Position numbers and translations under genes: made by a program | Notes under the pieces: model-generated | The model's input: only the letters and a program-made list of their open reading frames with translations | What the model was told of the DNA's origin: nothing | The model's database searches: none | Assembly: GCA_037501455.1 (NCBI GenBank) | Contig: CM074858.1 | Coordinates: 95,144,501 to 95,208,500, forward strand | Direction: 5' to 3' | Source: Lantana camara | Lineage: Eukaryota; Streptophyta; Magnoliopsida; Lamiales; Verbenaceae | Length of the DNA: 64,000 nt | Part shown: piece after piece, positions 19,293-32,107 of the stretch | Numbering within the stretch: position 1 is the first letter of the stretch | Layout of the letters: every line of letters starts with the position of its first letter

Positions 19293-22200
19293 ATGGCGAC
19301 TTTTGCTAGACCGGAGAATGCGTTGAAGCGAGCTGAAGGTAAACCAAAATTAATCTTCGCTTTCTGCGTGTTCCGTGTAAAATCTGCACTTTCTGCGTGT
19401 GTTTAATAATTTGTTAATTAATCTTCAATCTGCACTCTGTGCGCGTAAGAAACTGTGTTTTTTCATTGATGAGCGTATGCTATTTTTCTAAGTTGAAGTA
19501 TATAGAACTAGGATGCGCTCTGTGCTTGTCAGATTTTGTATGGGGTTCTTCGAGACAGTTTGACCTTGTTTTTTTAATTCTCAAGACTATTGATTATTTC
19601 TCTGTTGTTTCGAATACTTGGTACCTCTTACTAATGAGATCGGTAGAAGCAAGGAGTTGCACTTTGTGAAATCTTGTCAGTTATCACACAGTAATATCTT
19701 TTTCTGTGCTAACTTTTCTGTTTGATGCAGAGTTGATCAATGTGGGGCAAAAACAAGAAGCCCTTGAGGCTCTTCATAGTTTTATTACCTCTAGGAGGTA
19801 TCGAGCTTGGACAAGGACTCACGAGAGAATAATGTTTAAGTATGTGGAGCTATGTGTTGATATGAGGAGGGGAAGGCACGCCAAGGATGGTCTTATCCAG
19901 TACCGTGGTATATGTCAACAGGTTAACATCACTTCGCTAGAGGAGGTGATTAAGCATTTCATGCAGTTGGCCAGTGAGAAAGCTGAGCTTGCACGTAATC
20001 AAGCACAGGCCTTGGAAGAGGCTTTGGATATCGATGACTTGGAAGCAGACAAAAGGCCTGAAGATCTGATGTTAAGCTATGTTAGTGGGGAGAAAGGAAA
20101 AGACAGATCGGACCGTGAGCTTGTGACACCTTGGTTTAAGTTCTTGTGGGAGACATACAGGACAGTGTTGGAAATTCTGAGGAACAACTCAAGATTGGAG
20201 GCTCTGTATGCGGTAAGGACCCTTCCTTTTAATTATATTCAGTTCTGCTTTCATATTGATGTATGTATCCGGTCTTTTATAGTTCTATTAATTGTTAAAT
20301 GTCTCTTAATGTTTTGTTGCTTGTGCTCGGGAGCCTTGAAGCAATTGGCCTAGCATCTTCTAATAATAATGAGTTCTGCCCAAATGCGAAATGTTCATAT
20401 ATTTGACTAGGTAGCTAAGGTTGTATTCCTTTGTTTCTCTGGATCATTGCTTTCTCCTGTTTTAAGCTAGAATCTAAAAGGGTACTGTCTTCTATTGATA
20501 TTTGTAGCTTATGTCAGGCGTATATGCACGTTGGTATTAGGCAAAACTTGTTTTATTTGGAGCTTTTCAGATCTATTGGACCACAATTTGCCTTGCATCT
20601 TCTAATAATAATGAGTTCTGCCCAAATGTGAAATGTACATATATTTTGACTAGGTAGCTGAGGCTGTATTTGTTTGTTTCTCTAGATCATTGCTTTCTCC
20701 TGTTTGAAGCTAGAAACTAGAAGGTAGTATCTTCTATTCATATTTGTAGGTTATGTGAGACGTATATGCACGTATGGTATTAGGCAAAACATATTTTATT
20801 TGGAGCTTTTCAGATCTATTGGACCACGAACATGGACTCCATCTTTTCTGTTTGTTTTATTTCTCTTTCGCAATTGGATCATTTTGGAGCTTTATTTTCA
20901 TTGGAATGATTTTACCTCTCTCTTTGTCTCATTAGTTTGTGTTGAAATGGTGATTTATTGAGCTTCTAACTTTTTATCTTCAGATGACTGCACATCGTGC
21001 CTTCCAATTTTGCAAGCAATACAAACGAGCTACTGAATTTCGGCGTTTGTGTGAAATAATTAGAAATCACCTTGCAAACCTTAACAAGTATAGAGATCAG
21101 CGGGATAGGCCTGATCTTACTGCTCCTGAGAGCTTGCAGTTGTATCTTGACACCAGATTTGAGCAACTGAAAGTTGCTACTGAGCTTGAACTTTGGCAGG
21201 TTGGTTTTGTTCTCCATTATCATGCTTGGATATGTCCACAATTAAGAGATTACTTGCAAATGTGATCACCCTTATCTAAGTTATTGCCTTTGTTTCATTC
21301 ACTTCTGCAGGAAGCGTTTAGATCTATTGAGGATATACATGGTTTAATGTGCATGGTTAAAAAGACACCTAAGCCTTCCTTGATGGTGGTTTACTACTCT
21401 AAGCTTTCGGAAATATTTTGGATGTCATCCAGCCATCTTTATCATGCTTATGCATGGCTTAAGCTCTTCTCACTCCAAAAGAGCTTTAATAAAAACCTGA
21501 ACCAGAAGGATTTGCAGTTGATAGCATCCTCTGTGGTTTTAGCTGCTCTTTCTGTGCCCCCTTATGACCGCTCATATGGAGCATCTCATATGGAGCTTGA
21601 AAATGAGAAAGAAAGGAGTTTCAGAGTGGCAAACCTTATTGCATTTGATGTTGAATCCAAACCAGAGAATAGAGAAGTGGTACTACAACTCTTGGCTGAA
21701 TAGTTGTATTCATCTTTTCACTTTAATTGCTCGGTTTCTAACTGACCTTTCTTTTCCTTTTCCTTCCAGCTTTCGAGATCATCTCTTCTCTTGGATTTGG
21801 TAAGCAGCAATGTGACTGATTTCATGTAGTTTAGTTGGGTTCTTCTCTGATTGTGAAGGGTTTCTTTTAGTGTCGAGAACCTCGTTCAATCAGGCTATTG
21901 CACCCTGGAGCATAGGGTATTTTTGTTGTATGTCACATTATTCTCTTAATTTTTTCTCTTTTGGCCTTCTTTTAGGTGGCGAAAGGTGTAATGAACTGTG
22001 TAACTCAGGAAGTGAAGGATCTTTACCATGTATTGGAGCATGAGTTTCTCCCTTTAGATTTGGCACTGAAAGTACAACCCCTGCTGACAAAAATATCAAA
22101 GCTTGGAGGTAAACTTGCTTCCGCTTCCTCTGTTCCAGAGGTACAGCTGTCCCAGTATGTTCCTTCTCTGGAGAAGCTTGCTGCTCTTAGGTTGCTACAG

Positions 22201-24944
22201 CGGGTATGTCTTACCACCGTTCGCAATTCTGTTCTTTGTGCATGAATTTTTAGCCCTTGCAGCTGTGTAAACTGATATTATGCTTCCTGTCTTCTTTTCA
22301 TTCTCTGAATCCAGGTTTCACAAGTCTATCAGTCTATGAACATTGATAACTTATCAAAGATAATTCCTTTCTTTGATTTTTCTACTGTTGAGAAAATCTC
22401 TGTGGATGCGGTCAAGAACAATTTCCTGGCAATGAAAGTGGATTACAGGAAAGGAGCCATTTTCTTTGGGAATAAGGTAATTATTGTTGAATCATATAAT
22501 ACCTATGTTGGCAATATTTGCTTTTGATCCTGTGGTCCATCAATTTCTTGGGATATTTTGTATTTGTTGAGACTGAGGTAACCTATGTGGATTCCTTCTC
22601 ATTGCAAATTTTTACTCCTTCCCTCCCTCTCTTTCTCTCATATGGTTCTTTTCTAGATATTTTCTCTAGTTTAGGAATCCATTGAATGAATTATCTTATA
22701 TTCTTCCATATGCTATTTTCACCTTAGAGTCTCGAATCAGAAGGCCTACGGGATCATCTGTCCTCATTTGCCGCGTCCCTTAGCAATGCAAGAGTTATGA
22801 TTTGCCCTCCTGTAAAGAGAATTTCAAAATTAGGGGATACACTTTCAGATTTAGTGGAAGTGGTTGAAAAAGAGCACAGGCGGCTTCTTGCCCGTAAGTC
22901 GATAATTGAGAAACGCAAAGAAGAGCAAGAACGCCAGCTTTTGGAGATGGTATGTCTTCTTTTTTAGATGATGGATTCTTGTGAATTTTTTGGTTGTAAT
23001 CATTACTTTAATAAATATAAGCATCTAATGCTGTAATACTGGACTTTGAATTCTCAAGGAACGAGAGGAGGAGGCAAAGAGGCTGAAATTGCAAAAAATC
23101 ACTGAAGAGGCAGAACAAAGACGGCTTGCAACTGAATTTGAGCAAGTTAAGAATCAACGAATTCTCAGGGAAATACAAGAACGAGAGCTGGAGGAAGCTC
23201 AAGCTTTGCTGCAAGAAGCTGAAAAACGCAGCAAGAAGAAAGGCAAAAAACCAGTTCTGGAGGGAGTGAGTTAGATGGCACCGATAATTAGCTTTCTCAT
23301 TATTTTGCTATACATGGTTATGAACTAACAAGTTTTAATCTATTTCAGGAAAAAATAACCAAGCAGACTTTAATGGAGCTGGCTCTTAGTGAGCAGCTCA
23401 GGGAGAAGCAAGAAATGGAGAAAAAATTACAAAAGCTTGGTAAGACTATGGATTACCTGGAGAGAGCAAAAAGAGAAGAGGCAGCGCCGCTTATTGAAGC
23501 TGCATTCCAGAAGCGTTTGGCAGAAGAAGAGGCTCTGCATGAACTTGAGCAGCAGGTCTAAATTTGTGACCTTGTTTTTGGTCTGGGAACTTTATTCACA
23601 AAATATTTTCTTGTCATTTTCTGTTCCAGTTGTATACCTTTTGCATTGCTACAATTGAGTTTTGGCTAGTTGAATGACTGCATGGTCCTTACAAATTTAT
23701 TAAGCTATTTTTTATTTTGGTACAGCAAGAGATTGATATTAGCAGGCAGCGACATGCTGGGGACCTAGAGGAGAAGAGGAGGCTTGCCCGTATGTTGGAG
23801 AACAAGGTTTGTATTTTTTATGTTCTCAACTAATATTTTAACGTTCTAAAAGTCCTTGTTAACTCTCTTGGCTAAGATTTGGTAATTGTAAATTCTAGTG
23901 CCAGTTTATGTTGACTGTTAAAGGTATGCTGATCATTCGAAATTGTTAGCTCTAGTTATGTTTCAACTATGTTACTGCCTGCATCTTGGTTTGTCTTTCC
24001 TATGGAATGTCAAAAACTGAATGAAGCTCTTTAAGAAACTCTTATTGATAGTTGAGGCTATTTTTACATTTGCAAACAATTTACTGATTCTGAACGTATA
24101 TTTGTTTTCTCTTCTATGAAGCATCTAATTATTACATTTCCTTTTCTCTCCCAACTTCATGCGGCGGTTCTAATATTTTGGCTGGCTCCTTTTGAGCAGA
24201 GGATTTTCCAGGAAAGAGTACTGGGCCGTAGAAGAGCTGATTATGACAGACTGAGGGCGGAGAGAGTAGAGAGGATCGACCAAATTATCCAGTCACGGAG
24301 ACAGGAAAGGGAGGCTAAGAGGAAAATGATCTATTTTCTGAGAACTGAAGAGGAGAGGCAGAAAAGATTGCGTGAAGAGGAGGAAGCACGGAGGCTTGAA
24401 GGTACGGACTTTATAATTTTGGATTTGTTGCCCCTTGAAGAATGTGATGTTTTTAGCATGCTCTGGTTAAAGTTGAAGTTTACATTTTTATTGATAATGA
24501 TGCTTTGCAGAAATGGAGAGGCGAAAGAAAGAAGAAGCTGAACGGAAGGCGAAGCTGGATGAAATGGCTGAAAAGCAGAGACAGCGGGAGCGGGAGTTGG
24601 AGGAAAAAGGAAGGCAGTGGAAGGAGGAAGTGTTGGGTGGTAAATCAGCTGCAGCACCCGCTAGAACTGAGCCTTCTGCCAAGCAGGAGGCTCCTCCTGT
24701 CACACCAGCCGCAGCTGCTCCAGGTGGTGGGAAGTATGTTCCCCGGTTCAAAAGAGCTGCTGCTGCCACCTCCGAGGGTGGGGTCCAAACCCCAGCAGCT
24801 CCACCTCCCGACACTGCCGAAAGGTGGTCAGGTGGTGCTGATCGAACAGCTCCACCTGGTGACCGGTGGCGGGATGATCGCAGCAGCACCAGACCTGCAC
24901 CATTTGGCCCCAGGTCATCCACTTGGCGCGGCGGACGTTCTTGA
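19293..24944 (+). CDS. EIF3A: Eukaryotic translation initiation factor 3 subunit A
   Basis: Coding exons: 19293-19338, 19731-20212, 20984-21199, 21311-21679, 21770-21799, 21976-22203, 22315-22476, 22728-22949, 23059-23265, 23349-23555, 23726-23806, 24200-24401, 24511-24944. All introns are GT-AG and all phases join, giving 961 aa, close to plant eIF3a. A 5'-UTR intron (19043-19264) precedes ATG 19293. The N-terminus [15 protein letters not shown], the helical repeat region ([19 protein letters not shown]), the PCI region (about residues 330-520, [11 protein letters not shown]) and the long charged coiled coil (exons 9-13, [19 protein letters not shown]) are in family order. The tail has [10 protein letters not shown] and Pro/Arg-rich sequence. 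eIF3a is the scaffold subunit of eIF3 that binds the 40S ribosome in the cytosol. TGA at 24942-24944 ends it. Confidence 0.95.
20353..20827 (+). repeat. Tandem duplication in eIF3A intron
   Basis: Two adjacent ~240-bp units (20353-20594 and 20595-20827) both begin GCATCTTCTAATAATAATGAG and end TCAGATCTATTGGACCAC, with about 10% differences. They lie wholly in the intron 20213-20983, so the splice sites are untouched. Confidence 0.9.
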
Positions 24945-26257
24945 TTAAGCTGCTGCTGTTACACAATTTTGGTGGGATGGATGATGATGATGTCCTTTAG
25001 ATATAATGTTGTCTGAAGATTATGAGGAGATTATGTGAAATCTTTTTCCCGTCCTTTTAAAGCATAACAAATACTTGTGTTGCTTTCAAATATGATCCAT
25101 CATGTGCCTTGGGATGGTGGCAGGACCTGTTTAGTTTTGGATTCTTAAAACAAGCTTCGAAGATATTTGTAATTGTTTCAACTCGTGTTAAGAGTTTTTT
25201 GCCCGCCTTCATTTCGTATCTTGAGATTTGAGAATGTCTAGTCTATTGATTGCTGTGAGCATGTGATAATAATAATGTTGAATTACCGCCGAGCAATATA
25301 GTTTAGCGGTTTGGTATTATGTGTTGTGAGATCTTATCTTGAGTTTGAGTCTAGGAAACGTAGCATTGATAGAGAGAATTTTACATTTAAGTTTTCTGAC
25401 CTAACTCAACATATGGAAGTTTTACTGTCCTTCCCAATTCTATCTATGAAATGAGCTGTACGACATGGAAATAGGACTAAAGGCAAATGTCTATATTCTC
25501 AATTTCATTATAAGACTAAGCTAATAGGAATTGGTTCAAATGGGTAATGTATTTATTCTTTAGGGCAATGTCTTGGTTTGAATTCAACTTGGACCATATC
25601 ATAATTCAGCTTGTATTGATACGATGATTTTATTATTCGAATCCCATGTCAAATAATAATAATGCAAAAATAACGTGCATCATAATTTTATTATTTTCTT
25701 ATTTTAAATCTAGTCTCCTCGTGTCTATATTGTGTAATTGTCATATCCTCATAGTTAAAATTGTGACATATCTGTAGGTGATACATTTTACATGAACTTA
25801 ATATTTTATCTGTGTATTCACGGAGTATTGCTGGTCCCAATGATAAAAAATTACAAATAAAAGATCAAAACATTTATTTAGGAGACCAAGACTTTAAGAA
25901 GACTTTTAGCTCGATTCCACTCACTCTTCATAAGTCTTAACTGAGGAACACGGCTCTATAATATCACAAATTAGTCCATTGATTTCCAAAACATGAATGG
26001 ACGCGAGTAGATGAAACCAAAAAGTCAAAAACGCACAACACCTAAATGGGTAAATTCTAGGTAATTAAGATTTGATTCCTTTAAACTACTATAATGAGGA
26101 GATAGTGTTACTTATAGTGAATTTTTTTTGGAAAAACGACTAATTAAACAACAAATGTAATGCACTACACCCTGCCCTGATTCAAGGTTTTTTTTTTTGT
26201 TTTTTCCTCATGTTCACACTGTAGATTTTATTATCTTAGCTAAGGGAGGCTAAAGCT
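24945..26257. other. eIF3A 3' region and intergenic DNA with a possible SINE
   Basis: No further gene is seen. A possible tRNA-derived SINE head lies at about 25290-25355: an A-box-like TAGTTTAGCGGT (25299-25310) and a B-box-like GAGTTTGAGTCTA (25341-25353). I could not find its tail or target duplication. The rest is AT-rich. Confidence 0.4.
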
Positions 26258-26264
26258 TATATAG
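26258..26264 (+). promoter_or_regulatory. TATA-like box of the receptor kinase gene
   Basis: TTATATAG lies 53-59 bases before ATG 26317, a fitting distance for a short 5' leader of about 25-30 bases. Confidence 0.55.
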
Positions 26265-26316
26265 ATTATCAAACCAACCTGTATCCACAATATGAGAAAC
26301 ACTAAACATACGAAAC

Positions 26317-28623
26317 ATGTCTGTTTTTCTTCTCTTGTTTCTCCACCTAATTTCTGCAGCAAATGCTCAAACAAGACACTCAAATATCAGCCTAGGTTCT
26401 TCTCTAACACCCACAACAAACTCATCATGGTCGTCACCATCCGGCCTATATGCCTTTGGTTTTGTCCCTCAAAGTAATGGCTATGCTGTTGCCATCTTTC
26501 TTGCCGGCATAGCAGAAAAAACTGTTGTCTGGACGGCAAACGCGGACAACAACCCCACAGTCTCCCATAATGTTGTTTTGCAGTTGACTCGTGATGGAAG
26601 GCTAATCCTGCAGCAGGGTGAAGGTCAATCCACAAATGTAGTTGACTCTTCTCTGCGCATTGCGTCAGCTTCGATGCTCGACACCGGCAACTTTGTGCTC
26701 TATGGTTCTGATTCCAGGATCATTTGGCAGAGCTTTGATCACCCAACAGACACTCTTTTGACCGGTCAGCATCTTCCCTCGAGAGGAGAGCTTTTCTCCA
26801 GTGCTTCAAGAACTGACCTCAGTAGAGGGATTTTCAGGCTAAAGTTGCACACTGATGGGAACATTGTGCAGTACCCCGTGAATACTCCAGACACGAAACC
26901 ATATTCCTATTGGTCATCGAGCACGTTTACTAGAGGCAGCAATGTTTCACTCATTCTTGAAAATGATGGTTATCTTTATTTGTTCAACGGGAGTTCTATT
27001 TTGAAAAATCTAACCACTGGGGGTTATCCGGTGGCAAGAACTATCTATCTTCTGAGAATAGATGTGGATGGTATCTTTCGTGTGTATTCGCACACTTTAG
27101 ATGGGGAAGGAAATTGGATCGTAAGATGGCAATCCACATCTGACGTATGTGCCCCAAAAGGCTTATGTGGGCTCAATGGATTTTGTGTTCAGATCGATGA
27201 TGTTGCTGACTGTAGATGTCTTCCAGGTTTTGATTTTGTTGAGCCAGGCAACTGGACTGCTGGATGCAAAAGAAGTTTTACGGAAGAAGTTTGCGGGAAC
27301 AAGGATCAAAGAGTGAAATTTGAGATCAGAACAGTGCCCAACACGGTATGGGAAGATAATTCCTATGATGATTTGGACACAATTACTGAAGAAGAATGCA
27401 AGGAAGCCTGTCTAGATGACTGCAATTGTGAGGTGGCTTTCTTTGAAGATCGCAACTGCACAAAGCAAAGGCTTCCTCTAAGGTACGGAAGCAGGAGATT
27501 GAGTGAATCAAGCGTTGCTTTAGTTAAAGTGAGTATTTCTACTTCGGTCAATTTAGGCGAAAAAGAGAGAGCTGTACGTCTGGACATCTTAATCATTAGC
27601 ATTTCATTACTTGTTCTAGCTTTCTTGGTCTCGGCCTTTTCTTGGATATATGTTCGTAGAAAAGGGGCTCTTTTTAAGAAATACAAGGTGATAACTGATG
27701 TTGCACAAGTCGAAGATGTTGGTTTGCAAGTGTTTACCTATGCGGATCTCACGAAGGCAACGAATGATTTTCAGGAAGAGCTTGGAAGAGGAGCATCAGG
27801 TACTGTTTACAAAGGTGTCTTAGAGACTAGCCAAAAGGTGGTGGCAGTGAAGAGGCTGGAGAAGGATTTTGCACAAGGTGAAAGAGAGTTCCGAACTGAA
27901 GTGAAGACAATTGGGAAAACATATCATCGTAATCTAGTTCGATTGCTAGGTTATTGTCTCGATGGACCGAGTAAGCTCTTGGTGTTGGAGTATATGAGCA
28001 ACGGATCCCTTGCAGACATACTTTTCAGACAAGGCAAGCAGGTAAGCTGGGCAGAAAGAATCAAACTCGCTCGAGATATAGCAAGAGGCATCCTATATTT
28101 GCATGAAGAGTGTGAGACACAGATCATCCATTGTGATATAAAACCTCAAAACATACTCATGGACGAAAAAGGCCGTGCAAAGATTTCGGATTTCGGATTG
28201 GCAAAGCTCTTGAAACAAGACGAGAGTAAAACTAGTACTGGGATCAGAGGGACGAGGGGCTACGTGGCCCCAGAGTGGCACCAGAGGCAGTCTGTCACGG
28301 TGAAAGCAGACGTCTATAGCTTCGGAATTGTTCTACTCGAGATCATATGCTGTCGGAGAAGCGTTGAACGGAACCTACCGGAAGATGAGGCGATTCTTGA
28401 GGAATGGGTTTGCGACTGTTACGAAGCAGGGGAACTAAGTAAACTTGTTGTCAATGAAATAGTTGACCAAACAGAACTGGAGAGAATGGTTAAGATAGGA
28501 ATTTGGTGCATCCAAGACGAGCCATCACTACGTCCATCAATGATGAAAGTCCTACAAATGCTGCTGGGAACCATAGAAATTCCGGTGCCCCCAAATCCTA
28601 CTTCTTACCTAAGTTCCATATAG
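26317..28623 (+). CDS. G-type lectin S-receptor-like Ser/Thr kinase (LECRK type)
   Basis: An intronless frame of 768 aa, usual for this family. A signal peptide (about 1-17) is followed by a B-type mannose-lectin domain (about 20-145, with IWQSFDHPTDTLL), a Cys-rich EGF-like stretch (CAPKGLCGLNGFC, about 280-310), a PAN-like Cys-rich segment (about 325-405), a single membrane helix (about 422-445) and a cytosolic kinase (about 485-765). The kinase has the Gly loop LGRGASG, Lys512, HCDIKPQN (Asp607), DFG (Asp625) and GYVAPEW. HCD instead of HRD marks a non-RD kinase, a class often linked to immune receptors. It probably sits in the plasma membrane and signals on pathogen or stress cues; the ligand is unknown. 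All catalytic residues are present, so it looks functional. ATG 26292 upstream is in another frame and short. Confidence 0.93.
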   Translation: MSVFLLLFLHLISAANAQTRHSNISLGSSLTPTTNSSWSSPSGLYAFGFVPQSNGYAVAIFLAGIAEKTVVWTANADNNPTVSHNVVLQLTRDGRLILQQGEGQSTNVVDSSLRIASASMLDTGNFVLYGSDSRIIWQSFDHPTDTLLTGQHLPSRGELFSSASRTDLSRGIFRLKLHTDGNIVQYPVNTPDTKPYSYWSSSTFTRGSNVSLILENDGYLYLFNGSSILKNLTTGGYPVARTIYLLRIDVDGIFRVYSHTLDGEGNWIVRWQSTSDVCAPKGLCGLNGFCVQIDDVADCRCLPGFDFVEPGNWTAGCKRSFTEEVCGNKDQRVKFEIRTVPNTVWEDNSYDDLDTITEEECKEACLDDCNCEVAFFEDRNCTKQRLPLRYGSRRLSESSVALVKVSISTSVNLGEKERAVRLDILIISISLLVLAFLVSAFSWIYVRRKGALFKKYKVITDVAQVEDVGLQVFTYADLTKATNDFQEELGRGASGTVYKGVLETSQKVVAVKRLEKDFAQGEREFRTEVKTIGKTYHRNLVRLLGYCLDGPSKLLVLEYMSNGSLADILFRQGKQVSWAERIKLARDIARGILYLHEECETQIIHCDIKPQNILMDEKGRAKISDFGLAKLLKQDESKTSTGIRGTRGYVAPEWHQRQSVTVKADVYSFGIVLLEIICCRRSVERNLPEDEAILEEWVCDCYEAGELSKLVVNEIVDQTELERMVKIGIWCIQDEPSLRPSMMKVLQMLLGTIEIPVPPNPTSYLSSI

Positions 28624-28961
28624 TTCTGTTATTCAATATCTTCAATTATGTATTTCTATCATTTTGTTGCGTTTTCATGTTGGTGTGATTTTCGAGTGAC
28701 AATAAATATTTAATCGCTTCTTTTGCTTGCAGTCTTTCCCACTCTTTCATGATCATATAAAAACGTTTGTTGAATTGTTCTTGCAGCTATACGTCATTAT
28801 ATATATATATTCAATAATATCTGTATAAATAATTTTCCTTTTGATTTAAATAAATAAAAATAAACTATCAAATGGAAAATTGAAACAAATGTAGTTCAGT
28901 TTTTAATAGGAAGTTGAAACAAATTGAATCGACATAGTGATGAAATTGTTCTTACGTTGTA
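28624..28961. other. 3' flank of the kinase gene
   Basis: T-rich and AT-rich DNA with AATAAA-like words near 28700 (ACAATAAATATT), which may serve polyadenylation. No gene. Confidence 0.4.
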
Positions 28962-29793
28962 TTAAAGATGTCACCGCCTTTGTAGCGGGCTGGGTTGGCC
29001 CGGGACAATCATGAAATGGGCTGGACCGCGCTTGGGTTGGAGTTGAAATGTAGTGGCCCATCTCAGCTCATGAACCCACTAATAATGGTGTGGGCCGGGC
29101 TTGGACCGGTTTCTAACGAGCTGGGCCTAATGGGTTTGGTGGGTCAATCTATTGAGTTTTCATGGGCTTACAAATGACCTATTTTTTTATTTTGATTTTT
29201 ATATAATTTAAGATTTTTTTAATATATTTATTTTCTTTTGTTTTTTTTTATTATATTTATTAGATTTTATGATTGTTTATATTTTGTTATTACGTTATTA
29301 AAAATTTTAAGTTAATACTTATATAAATAAGTTTATATTATATTATATATTTATGTAAAATTAAAAACATTTAAAGAAACATTATTATTTTATTTATTTT
29401 TATAGAATTGAAATACTTAATTTGAAATTATTATAAACTAATATAACCTAATCGAATAGGTTATTCTAAATTTAGAGGTTTGAGTTTGTATTTATTAATT
29501 TGTCTATAAAGAGTAAAAATGAAAAATACTCATAATCTTAATAGAATGATGTATATTAAATAGAATTGGGTCAAGAGAATTAGTAGGCCTAAACGGTCCT
29601 GGGCTGGTCTTGGGTTTAATTGGGTCGGTTCATGGGTTGGGCTGGGTTTAAGAATTAAACCCAATAGGGGTTCACTTTGATACCCCAAACCCAATCCAAC
29701 CCGCCTCATTGTATTCATGGGCTGGGCCTGGGCCGGTTCGAACCGAGCTGATTCACCGGTTTCGTGGGTCGGCCTGGCCCGTTTGACATCTTT
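28962..29793. mobile_element. Non-autonomous hAT-type element
   Basis: Ends TTAAAGATGTCA and TGACATCTTT are inverted copies. The flanks carry the perfect 8-bp duplication ACGTTGTA (28954-28961 and 29794-29801), the hAT signature. GC-rich ends full of GGGCTGGGC-type words surround an AT-rich centre (about 29170-29560). It has no coding capacity (832 bp). Confidence 0.8.
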
Positions 29794-29801
29794 ACGTTGT
29801 A

Positions 29802-30902
29802 TAATTCTACACGTGTATTCTTATTATGTAATTTTTCTGTTTGAAACTTTATTATGAGTTGTTTTTGGGCAATAAGAAAACCAACTTGATATATTGGTAA
29901 AATTGTTTGACATAGATAAATCAACTAAGACAGCATCAACAAACAATTTATTCAACAACCAGTTTATTACCGTAACATCATCAATCATTTTATTGCCATA
30001 CCTCAACAAACAGAAACAACAACAAGATTAACAGATGGAAACAACAAGCTTTTTATTCAATTACAACTGTATGCGTTGGACTTAAATCATCTGAAAAGAT
30101 AACTGATAACGTAAAGATCGTCAAACATATTTATTTTAATTAGCACTTAATTTGATTTTTTTTAAATTTTGAATATGTTGACACACCTTAACACGCTCAA
30201 ACCCGAACAATTGTGGATCTAATCTGAAGCATGAAATTCAATTCAATTCATTTTCAATTCAAACATGCAGGATACAACCTACTCTAATATCATATTAAAG
30301 TATGTGCTCAACCTAACTCTCATCAAAAGTTAATAGATGAGGTGAGAGTTATCAAATATATATTAATTAACTATCATACGGTTTGATTTTTTTTTTTTTT
30401 TTTTTTTTTTCGATGCGGGGTATGTCAACAACAAAAAAACTTTTGAGAACGTACAATGGACGTGGTCACGCATGGTTCAGATGCATAGGGGTGATAACTT
30501 CTTTTGCTAACAGAGACAATAAATTTTAAAATGAGATTATTAGCATAACTGAATATACCACTGGATCTTTGGGACGAGAATCTTGTTTCCTTTGGTTGGC
30601 ATCTAGGAATAATGGATACAAGACAAAATAAATTAAACTAAAACAAAATCACTTCCTATTCAATCACGGTTCCAACTAAATAGGTAGGAGGCTGAATCGC
30701 TCTCATCTCCACAATATTGGTATTAACAAATTGATGCAATTGGACCATGTTCGCAATTCTGTTCATCGCATCGCAAACTGATCCACATCCTTTTTCTATG
30801 GGGAGTCAACTATTACATCACACGTAAGAATCAATGTTGAAGTCGAACCATTATTCAACAAGCTCTGCATGAATCTCCTCTTCTCCCGAATCGGTAATAC
30901 CA
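29802..30902. other. Intergenic, no gene seen
   Basis: AT-rich DNA. A T run at about 30386-30409 might be the poly-A tail of a reverse-oriented retroposon, but I found no matching duplication or body. Confidence 0.4.
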
Positions 30903-30905
30903 TAA

Positions 30906-31798
30906 CGGCATGATTGGTATGAATGAATGGAATGAGGTAGGAAAGGAATGAACTTTGTAATGGAATGAACAAAGGAATGAAATGATTTTATTATGGCATT
31001 GCTATGATTGGTACGCCAAGTAATAAAGTTAGGAATGAAATAAAAATTTTAAACTTATTTCATTAATAATAATAATAATAATAAAAGTGTATAATTAAAA
31101 ATATTTTTATATTAAATATATATTTTAAATTTTTTATTTTGAGTAACTATATATTTTCATATATAAATATATTATTACTATTTTATATCGAACGTGTTAT
31201 ATATATGACATTTACTATATGTACTATATATATATGTGAGTGCGAGAGTGAGTTTGAGATATATATATTTACTATTTTTTTTATTGATGCATAGATTTTG
31301 TATTAATTATTCATTAGATTATGTATTAATTATTTATTATATTTAATATATTTTTTGACATTTAAAAATAAATTTTAATATAAACATCAAAATTCGTTCT
31401 TTATAAAATATTTGAATTTATAAAATTTTATAAATAAAATAATATTTTGAACATGTTTTTTAAATATATAATATATTTATATTTATATATATTTAATATA
31501 ATTTATTAAATTTTCAACGTGATTAATAGTATTTAATTTTTATTTATGAAAATAATAAAATATAATATGTATTTAACAAATATGTGCCGACAATATAAAA
31601 ATAATAATAAATTTTAAACATTAGGAATGGCTAATACCATGGGGGACCAAAGGAATGGGTAATCCCATACTTGTGGGAATGAACATTACCAAGGGAATGA
31701 ATATTCCTAATCATATTTTGGTACCAATCATGAGTTTAGGAATGGACGTAGTAATGTCCATTCCATTCCCACCCCATTCCATCATACCAATCATGTCG
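30906..31798. mobile_element. PIF/Harbinger-type MITE
   Basis: The termini CGGCATGATTGGTATGA and its inverted partner CGACATGATTGGTATGA bound 893 bp of mostly AT-rich sequence. The flanks carry TAA (30903-30905 and 31799-31801), the 3-bp duplication of PIF/Harbinger (Tourist-like) elements. GGAATGAATGG words repeat inside both ends. An (AAT)n run lies near 31063-31083. No transposase. Confidence 0.75.
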
Positions 31799-32068
31799 TA
31801 AGTTCAACGTTAAACCAACAAATATCTGAAATTTGTTTGTGGTGAGCTTCATCACCGACCATCATCATCCTCAAATAACCAATCAAATAGTCAAATTATC
31901 AATAAATTATCTATTCTCGGTGAATACTAAATAATTCAATCAAACCAAATGAAATCAATTCCCTCTTCTTCTTTGGTACGAATTATCAGTAAAATATATT
32001 ATTTAATCGATATACAATTCAAAATAACAATTAATAGTAAACTACCAATGCCAAGACATACCGCTGTC

Positions 32069-32107
32069 TTCATCATAGGAAAGCAAAATATATGTCAAGA
32101 GTACTAA
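32069..32107 (+). repeat. 39-bp direct repeat, left copy
   Basis: This begins TTCATCATAGGAAAGC and ends AAGAGTACTAA. It matches 32686-32724 with one change; the two copies bracket the CACTA transposase piece. Confidence 0.9.

Noticed and set aside
26292..26477. ATG upstream of the receptor kinase start
   Set aside because: Different frame, 61 aa, no domain. The kinase start at 26317 has a proper signal peptide.
30386..30409. T run as tail of a reverse LINE or SINE
   Set aside because: No body, no internal promoter boxes and no flanking duplication found.
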